Below, in pieces: positions 58,865 through 64,000 of a stretch of DNA of 64,000 bases. Every line of letters begins with the position of its first letter. Position 1 is the stretch's first letter. The notes under the pieces were generated by a model that was not told the DNA's origin, made no database searches, and saw only the letters and a program-made list of their open reading frames with translations. Source of the DNA: Hymenobacter polaris (GTDB lineage: Bacteria > Bacteroidota > Bacteroidia > Cytophagales > Hymenobacteraceae); assembly GCF_012927305.1 (NCBI RefSeq), contig NZ_JABBGH010000001.1, positions 1,550,001 to 1,614,000 of the forward strand, written 5' to 3'. Made by a program: the position numbers and the translations under genes.

Positions 58865-58933
58865 CAACTCAACCGCTTACTAATCTACCCAATCGCCCAA
58901 CCACTTTCTTCCCTAGCCCCTGCGCCCCGGCCC

Positions 58934-58941
58934 TACCTTTG
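58934..58941 (+). promoter_or_regulatory. -7 box for the TPR/binding-protein gene
   Basis: TACCTTTG, exact consensus, 44 nt before the ATG at 58985. Confidence 0.6.
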
Positions 58942-58984
58942 CCGGGCCGTTGGCGCGGCGCACTGGCCGCGCCCACTTTCGCTT

Positions 58985-60703
58985 ATGATGCCACTTACCT
59001 GCCCTACCTGGCTGCGGCGGGCGCTGCTGCCGGGGCTGCTGGCCGCGCTAGCCAGCCTGCCGGCCGCCGCCCAGGGCCAGCTAGCCCGCTACCGCACCGG
59101 CCGCGCCCAGCTCGACCAGGGCCACTTTGCCGCCGCCATGCGCGAGTTGGAGCCCCTGGCCCAGCCCGTCAACCACTTTGCCCAGGCCGCCGACGCGGGC
59201 TACCTCTACGCCGTGGCGGCCGGCCGCGCCGGCCAGTGGGCCGAGGCCGAGCAGATGCTCAACCTCATCCGCAACCAGTACCCGACCTACTACGGCCTGG
59301 GCGAAGTGCTGTACCTGCAGGGCCAGGCCTCGTTCGAGCAGGGCGACTACGACACCGCCCTGCGCACCCTAGGGCAACTGCCCGCCGCGCAGTACGCCGC
59401 CCCGCGCGAGGCCATGCAAGCCACTTACCTGGCCCGCCTGCAAGACCGCGCCACCTGGCAGCGCCTCAGCAAGCGCTACCCCCAAAGCAAGCTCATCGGC
59501 CGCCTCTACGCCGATTTCCTGGCCCGCAGCCCCGCCCCTACCGACGCCGACCGCCAGCAGCTGGGCGCGGTGGTGGCGCAGTTTGGCCTCGACCGCGCCA
59601 AGTACGCGGCGGCCCTGGCGCCGGCCGCCGCGCCGCGCGCCGCCGCCCGCAAAGGCAGCTACAACGTGGGCGTGCTGCTGCCCTTTCTGCTGCAGGATAA
59701 CAGCTGGCAAACCCGGCGCGACAACCAGTTCGTGACCGACCTCTACGCTGGCCTGCGCCTGGCCCAGGACTCGCTGCAGCGCGCCGGCCGCCCGGTGCAG
59801 TTGTTTGCCTACGACACGGGCGCCGACACGCTGGCGCTCAAGAGCGTGCTGGCCTTGCCCGAGCTGGCGGGCATGGACCTGCTCATTGGGCCGGTGTATA
59901 AGTCGGGGGCCAAGCTGCTGGCCCGCTATGCCCGCGAGCACCAGATAGTGTGCGTCAACCCGCTGTCGCAAGACCTAGACCTGGTGGCCGATAATCCCTA
60001 TCACTACCTCTACGCGGCCAGCGCCGCCACCCAGGGGCGCGCGGCGGCGCAGTTTGCCGCCACGGCCCTGGGCGCCGGGCGCCCCGCCGTGCTGCTGCAC
60101 GAAATGGGCAAGGATGACGCCGCGTTTGCCGCCGCCTACCAGGCCGCCTACGAGGCCGACGGGGGCAAGCTGCTGGCCGTGCATCCCTTCAACCCGCTCG
60201 ACCCGGCCAGCCTCAGCGCTGCCCTGCTGCCCGCCGAGCTAGGCAGCGCCGGCGCGCTGGTAGTAGCCTCCGACGACCCCAAAGTAGGCCCCGCCACCCT
60301 GGCGGCCCTAGGGGCCGTGCCCGCCGCCAGCCGCCCCACCCTGCTGGTGCCCGGCGCCTGGCTCGACAACCCCAGCCTGGGCCTGGGGCAGCTCAGTGGC
60401 GCCTACTTCTACCACCCGCAGTACTTCGACGAGCTGCGGCCCAGCTACCGGCGCTTCCGCCAGCTGTATCTGGCCAAGCAACGGCTGCCGCCGTCGGTGT
60501 TCGCCAGCCAGGGCTTCGAACTGCTGCTCTTTTTTGGCAACGCGCTGACGCAATTTGGCCCCAGCTTCCAAGCCGGGCTGGCCGCCGCGCCGCCCCTGCC
60601 GGGCGCCATCTTCGAGGGCCTCGCCTACCCCGGCGGCGCCCACGACAACCAGGTGGTGCCTCTACTTCGGCTCAGCGGCCTGGATTTGCAGCCGGCTCGC
60701 TAG
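58985..60703 (+). CDS. TPR plus type I periplasmic-binding domain protein (LpoA-like layout)
   Basis: A 572-residue exported protein. Signal peptide: ALLPGLLAALASLPAAAQG. Residues about 30-200 are TPR-like helices (YRTGRAQLDQGHFAAAMRELEPLAQ, AGYLYAVAAGRAGQWAEAEQML, YLQGQASFEQGDYDTALRTLG). Residues about 220-560 form a type I periplasmic-binding fold (YNVGVLLPFLL, FVTDLYAGLRLAQDSLQ, MDLLIGPVYKSGAKLLA, FASQGFELLLFFGNAL). The combination of N-terminal TPR and PBP-I domains is that of LpoA, the outer-membrane activator of PBP1A, but no lipobox is seen and Bacteroidota copies are usually listed as ABC-type binding proteins. A role in cell-wall control is a possibility only. Confidence 0.82.
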   Translation: MMPLTCPTWLRRALLPGLLAALASLPAAAQGQLARYRTGRAQLDQGHFAAAMRELEPLAQPVNHFAQAADAGYLYAVAAGRAGQWAEAEQMLNLIRNQYPTYYGLGEVLYLQGQASFEQGDYDTALRTLGQLPAAQYAAPREAMQATYLARLQDRATWQRLSKRYPQSKLIGRLYADFLARSPAPTDADRQQLGAVVAQFGLDRAKYAAALAPAAAPRAAARKGSYNVGVLLPFLLQDNSWQTRRDNQFVTDLYAGLRLAQDSLQRAGRPVQLFAYDTGADTLALKSVLALPELAGMDLLIGPVYKSGAKLLARYAREHQIVCVNPLSQDLDLVADNPYHYLYAASAATQGRAAAQFAATALGAGRPAVLLHEMGKDDAAFAAAYQAAYEADGGKLLAVHPFNPLDPASLSAALLPAELGSAGALVVASDDPKVGPATLAALGAVPAASRPTLLVPGAWLDNPSLGLGQLSGAYFYHPQYFDELRPSYRRFRQLYLAKQRLPPSVFASQGFELLLFFGNALTQFGPSFQAGLAAAPPLPGAIFEGLAYPGGAHDNQVVPLLRLSGLDLQPAR

Positions 60704-60742
60704 GTTCTATGTTTAAAATGCGGCATCAACTGCCCAGGCATC

Positions 60743-61123
60743 ATGCACCAAGCTAAGCTTAACAGTGTTTTCAGTTTATCCGCTCAGGAGCGGTATAACT
60801 ACCTCATTAGGCGGGCAGCTGATTTTGAGGAAGTGTGGCTTATTAAGGCCGCAACAGGCGTCGCAACCTCGGTTAACAATGCCGGGAAAGCAGCCTTGGC
60901 AATATTTCCCGAGCGAGAATTCGCCGAGTATTTTCTCGTAAACGATTGGCAGGCCTACGCTCTTGAACGGGTAAAGCTTAATGCTTTCTACTTACTGCTA
61001 AACCAGTGGCAGGAGCAACAGCTTAAAGTAGCTGGCTTCCCTGGCACTGACCTAAACTCGGTGGTGGTAACCGCCGAAGAAATGAAGAATCATTTGCTGC
61101 ACGAGTCGCAGCAGTACGAATAA
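60743..61123 (+). CDS. DUF2750 domain-containing protein
   Basis: A 126-residue soluble protein. LSAQERYNYLIRRAADFEEVWLI, then EFAEYFLVNDWQAYALERVKLNAFYLLLNQW and VAGFPGTDLNSVVVTAEEMKNHLLHESQQYE follow the DUF2750 pattern (ERYNYF...DFEEVW...EFAE...W...FP....VV.PEE). Function unknown. Lower GC than its neighbours. It ends 2 nt before hemL, so it is probably co-transcribed with it. Confidence 0.85.
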   Translation: MHQAKLNSVFSLSAQERYNYLIRRAADFEEVWLIKAATGVATSVNNAGKAALAIFPEREFAEYFLVNDWQAYALERVKLNAFYLLLNQWQEQQLKVAGFPGTDLNSVVVTAEEMKNHLLHESQQYE

Positions 61124-61125
61124 TT

Positions 61126-62412
61126 ATGACTACTTCCGAAACCCTCTTTGCCCGCGCCCAAGGCGTCATTCCGGGTGGGGTAAACTCGCCGGTGCGGGCT
61201 TTCCGCGCCGTGGGCGGGGCGCCGCTGTTTATGCAGTCGGCCCAGGGCGCCTGGCTCACCGATGCCGATGGCAACCAGTACGTTGACTTTATCAACTCGT
61301 GGGGCCCCATGATACTCGGCCACGCCCCCGAGGTGGTGCTGGAGGCCGTGCGCCAGGCCCTCCCCCACTCCCTGAGCTACGGCGCGCCCACCCGGCGCGA
61401 AATCGAGCTGGCCGAGCTGCTGATTGAACTAGTGCCCAGCGTGGAGAAGGTGCGCCTGGTAAACTCGGGCACCGAGGCCACCATGTCGGCCGTGCGGGTG
61501 GCGCGCGGCTACACGGGCCGCGCCAAAATCCTCAAGTTCGAGGGCTGCTACCACGGCCACGGCGACTCGTTTCTGATTGCGGCCGGCTCGGGCGCGCTTA
61601 CCCTAGGGGCCCCCGACTCGCCGGGCGTGACGCAGGGCGTGGCCCAGGATACGCTCACGGTGCCCTACAACGACCTGGCGGCTGTGCACGCCGCCATCGA
61701 GGCCAACCCCGACCAGCTGGCCGCCATCATCGTGGAGCCGGTGGTGGGCAACATGGGACTGGTGGAGCCGGCGCCGGGCTTTTTAGCGGGGCTGCGGGCG
61801 CTGTGCACGCAGCACGGCATTGTGCTCATTTTCGACGAGGTGATGACGGGCTTCCGCCTGGCACCCGGCGGCGCGCAGCAGCTCTACGGGGTAGTACCCG
61901 ACATGACGACCCTAGGCAAGATTATTGGCGGCGGGCTGCCGGTGGGGGCCTACGGCGGCCGCGCCGACATCATGAACCAGGTGGCGCCGGCCGGCAAGGT
62001 GTACCAGGCGGGCACGCTCTCGGGCAACCCCCTGGCCACGGCCGCGGGCCTGGCCCAGCTGCGCTACCTGCACGCGCACCCCGAGGTGTACGAGCAGCTG
62101 GAAGCCACCAGCGCCCGCCTGGCCGACGGCACCCGCCAGATTGCCCAGGAACTGGGCCTGCACTACACCGTCAACCGGGTGGGCTCCATGTTCAGCCTCT
62201 TTTTCACCCCTAGGCCCGTTAGCAATCTCGAAGACGCCAAGCAGTCCGATTTACCGGCCTTCGGGCGCTACTTCCACGCCATGCTGCGCCGGGGCATCTA
62301 CCTGGCGCCCTCGCAATACGAGGCGCTGTTTGTGTCCACGGCCATCACCGATGAGCTGGTGGACAAGTATTTAACAGCCTGCCGCGAATCGCTCATCGAG
62401 GCGCACGCGTAG
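61126..62412 (+). CDS. hemL: Glutamate-1-semialdehyde 2,1-aminomutase
   Basis: A 428-residue PLP enzyme of tetrapyrrole synthesis by the C5 route, converting glutamate-1-semialdehyde to 5-aminolevulinate. LFARAQGVIPGGVNSPVRAFRAVGG is the family start; NSGTEATMSAVRVARGYTGR and FEGCYHGHGDS bind PLP phosphate; LIFDEVMTGFR has the ring-N Asp; the Schiff-base Lys is in TLGKIIGGGLPVGAYGG. Length is normal. It follows a DUF2750 gene. Confidence 0.97.
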   Translation: MTTSETLFARAQGVIPGGVNSPVRAFRAVGGAPLFMQSAQGAWLTDADGNQYVDFINSWGPMILGHAPEVVLEAVRQALPHSLSYGAPTRREIELAELLIELVPSVEKVRLVNSGTEATMSAVRVARGYTGRAKILKFEGCYHGHGDSFLIAAGSGALTLGAPDSPGVTQGVAQDTLTVPYNDLAAVHAAIEANPDQLAAIIVEPVVGNMGLVEPAPGFLAGLRALCTQHGIVLIFDEVMTGFRLAPGGAQQLYGVVPDMTTLGKIIGGGLPVGAYGGRADIMNQVAPAGKVYQAGTLSGNPLATAAGLAQLRYLHAHPEVYEQLEATSARLADGTRQIAQELGLHYTVNRVGSMFSLFFTPRPVSNLEDAKQSDLPAFGRYFHAMLRRGIYLAPSQYEALFVSTAITDELVDKYLTACRESLIEAHA

Positions 62413-62513
62413 TTTTGGGCCCCGGCGGCCCTAGGGCAGGGTTTGGCCAAGCAGCCTGGGGGCCGACCTTTGCCAAACCTTGCCAACTTTGCGCATCCTG
62501 CGCTTTCCTGCCT

Positions 62514-63518
62514 ATGCGTTTTTTGTTGCTCTTGCTATGGCTGCCGCTGCTGGCCGCCGCCCAGCCCAAGGACGGCGCGGGCCTCACCCCCGCCCAGGCC
62601 AACAAGCAGCTCTTCGACCGCACCATCGACGAGCTGAACTTCCGCACCTTCGAAACGGTGTACGACAAGCACTTCACCCGCCAGAAGTACCCCGCCAGCC
62701 TGCGCACGGCCGCCGCGCGCAAGGAGTTTACCAACTTTGAAAACAACGCCGAGCTGCAGCGGCTGTTTGCCAACTACAACGGCGTGGCCGAGCGCTACAA
62801 AACCCGCTTTGGCGGCAACTCGCTCACGCTGGCCGAGTTTGAGAAGCAGCTGAGCGGCGTGCTGCGCGACCGCAATTTCGAGTTCTTCATTCGGGGCCTG
62901 CCGCTTGATGAAAAGCGCAGCCTCATCCGCACCGAGCAGCGCGTTATCAAGCAGGCGGCGGCCCAGTTCAACGCCAGTGGCAGCGCCGCCCCGCCCGCCG
63001 GCCCCGAGCCCGAGGAGCCCCTAGCCCCCGCCGCGCCCCTCACCACCCACGGCCCCCTGCCCCAGGAAAGTGCCAGCGCCAGCAACGCGGCTACCAGCAG
63101 CCCGGCCGCTGGCAGCGGTAGCAGCCCCGCCCCCGAAGAGCCGCTGACCAGCCCCGCCGCGCGGGCCGAGGCGCCCGGCAGCGGCCCCGGCTGGGTGGGC
63201 TACCTCACGCTGCTGCTCAGCCTGGGCTCATTCGGCCTGCTGCTGTACACGGTGGGCAGCCTGCTGCCCGAGCTGCACCGCCTGCGCCGCCAGGTGCGCG
63301 CCCTCGAAGCCACGCCGGCTACCTTCTACCCCGAAACCGACGCTAGCGCCGACTACCCGGCGGCCGATTACCCCGCCCCCGACGAGCCCGCCGCCCCGCG
63401 CCCCAGCCTGCTGAGCCGCCTGCGCCCCCAGCGCACCACCGAGCTGCCCGCCGACGAGTACGACGAGGACGAGGAGCCCGACGAGGACGAGGAAACTGAC
63501 CGCCACCCGCGCCGCTAA
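62514..63518 (+). CDS. Exported protein with one membrane helix and acidic tail
   Basis: A 334-residue protein of unknown function. Signal peptide: MRFLLLLLWLPLLAAAQ. Residues about 30-150 are helical and charged (ANKQLFDRTIDELNFRTFETVYDKHF, LQRLFANYNGVAERYKTRF). A linker rich in Pro, Ala, Glu and Ser (about 155-220) follows, then a membrane helix (GWVGYLTLLLSLGSFGLLLYTVGSLL), a short coiled part and a very acidic C-terminus (DEYDEDEEPDEDEETD). ATG 62514 is chosen because it begins the signal peptide; GACCTTTG, one mismatch to a -7 box, lies at 62465-62472. Probably anchored in the inner membrane with the acidic tail inside. Confidence 0.7.
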   Translation: MRFLLLLLWLPLLAAAQPKDGAGLTPAQANKQLFDRTIDELNFRTFETVYDKHFTRQKYPASLRTAAARKEFTNFENNAELQRLFANYNGVAERYKTRFGGNSLTLAEFEKQLSGVLRDRNFEFFIRGLPLDEKRSLIRTEQRVIKQAAAQFNASGSAAPPAGPEPEEPLAPAAPLTTHGPLPQESASASNAATSSPAAGSGSSPAPEEPLTSPAARAEAPGSGPGWVGYLTLLLSLGSFGLLLYTVGSLLPELHRLRRQVRALEATPATFYPETDASADYPAADYPAPDEPAAPRPSLLSRLRPQRTTELPADEYDEDEEPDEDEETDRHPRR

Positions 63519-63564
63519 CCATTTCACCACCAAGCACCTGCCCATCCGGCAACTCGCCCCCACT

Positions 63565-63627
63565 CGCGTAGCCAGCTTGCCAAAGGCAAGCGTATCTGCG
63601 AAATCCGTTAAATCCGTTAAATCTGCG
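63565..63627 (+). repeat. Start-codon-abutting 9-mer repeat element, copy 5 (dcd)
   Basis: CGCGTAGCCAGC, hairpin TTGCCAAAGGCAA, GCGTATCTGCGA, AATCCGTTA, AATCCGTTA, AATCTGCG, then ATT and the dcd TTG start. Same layout as copies 1-4. Confidence 0.9.
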
Positions 63628-63630
63628 ATT

Positions 63631-64000
63631 TTGATACTGACTGACCAGCAAATTCAAGCCGAAATGGCCCGCGGCACCATTGTTATCGAGCCGTTCGACC
63701 CTAGCTGCCTGGGCACCAACTCCTACGACGTACACCTGGGCCGCTACCTGGCCACCTACGACGCGCCGGTGCTGGACGCCCGCCGGCACAACACCATCAC
63801 CACCTTCGAAATACCTGAAGACGAAGGCTTTGTGCTGCAGCCCGGCGTGCTCTACCTGGGCGTAACGGCCGAGTACACCGAAACCCACGCCCACGTGCCC
63901 TTTCTGGAGGGCAAGAGCAGCGTGGGCCGGCTGGGCATCGACATTCACGCCACCGCCGGCAAGGGCGACGTAGGCTTTTGCAACCACTGGACGCTGGAAA
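63631..64000 (+). CDS. dcd: dCTP deaminase, 3' part outside the window
   Basis: The first 123 codons of Dcd, which deaminates dCTP to dUTP and so supplies dTMP synthesis. MILTDQQIQAEMARGTIVIEPFDPSCLGTNSYDVHLGRYLA is the family start; VPFLEGKSSVGRLGIDIHATAG contains the Ser-Ser-x-x-Arg triphosphate-binding motif, and GFCNHWTLE approaches the catalytic Glu. The start is TTG at 63631, directly behind the 9-mer element; the ATG at codon 12 would remove conserved residues. The right edge of the window cuts the gene. Confidence 0.93.
   Translation, partial: MILTDQQIQAEMARGTIVIEPFDPSCLGTNSYDVHLGRYLATYDAPVLDARRHNTITTFEIPEDEGFVLQPGVLYLGVTAEYTETHAHVPFLEGKSSVGRLGIDIHATAGKGDVGFCNHWTLE

Overview
The window looks like a chromosomal segment from a GC-rich member of the Bacteroidota, most likely Hymenobacter or a close relative in the Cytophagales. 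The reasons are: many Bacteroidota-type -7 promoter boxes (TAnnTTTG) ahead of genes; no obvious Shine-Dalgarno sequences; two secreted proteins with gliding-motility/type IX (CHU_C) C-terminal domains; and coding sequence of roughly 65% GC. The genus is an inference; the phylum is well supported. No tRNA, rRNA, CRISPR array, transposase, integrase or phage gene was seen.

Layout. 1-5 kb: HIT-NuiA fusion, greA with a terminator-like hairpin in its leader, a 2-hydroxyacid dehydrogenase, small secreted proteins and an acyltransferase. 5-14 kb: GH97 glucosidase, rsmA, M1 and M17 peptidases, a flavin monooxygenase and an amidohydrolase. 14-21 kb: a housekeeping block (pdxA, yceD-rpmF-plsX-fabH, efp, accB, accC) that joins fatty-acid synthesis to translation genes. 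21-25 kb: a low-GC membrane protein, Uma2 nuclease-like gene, lipoprotein, ffh and a coiled-coil protein. 25-44 kb: a surface-glycan region with a nearly complete pseudaminic acid pathway (pseB, pseC, methylase, pseF, fused pseG-pseH, pseI), a GT-B-type transferase, an FkbH-like protein, a polysaccharide-deacetylase-like protein, a Wzx-like flippase and two large type IX secretion substrates. 44-52 kb: an APC amino acid transporter behind a SAM-I riboswitch, a DegT/membrane protein/Gfo-Idh sugar operon, GT2 and ftsE. 52-64 kb: SRP RNA, guaA, a second GATase, GT39-like protein, DUF1361, a TPR plus periplasmic-binding protein, DUF2750, hemL and the start of dcd.

How it fits together. The pse genes should make CMP-pseudaminic acid for a surface glycan or glycoprotein. 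The transferase, flippase and CHU_C proteins beside them are candidate users or acceptors. ffh and the SRP RNA, both SRP components, lie about 28 kb apart and carry the same upstream repeat.

The most unusual layer is non-coding. (1) A roughly 60-nt element built on a tandem 9-mer (ATCCGTTAA) sits in the same orientation directly before rsmA, ffh, the SRP RNA promoter, guaA and dcd, 0-4 nt from the start codon in the four coding cases. (2) Other intergenic repeats made of degenerate heptamers end at or near the start codons of HIT, rpmF, efp, accB, ftsE and the flippase. (3) The palindrome CCTAGG, often as CCCTAGGG, is scattered about once per 700 bp, mostly inside genes, although CTAG is usually rare in bacterial DNA. 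(4) A family of about 100-bp palindromic MITE-like elements with A/T-run ends lies between genes. All counts were made by eye.
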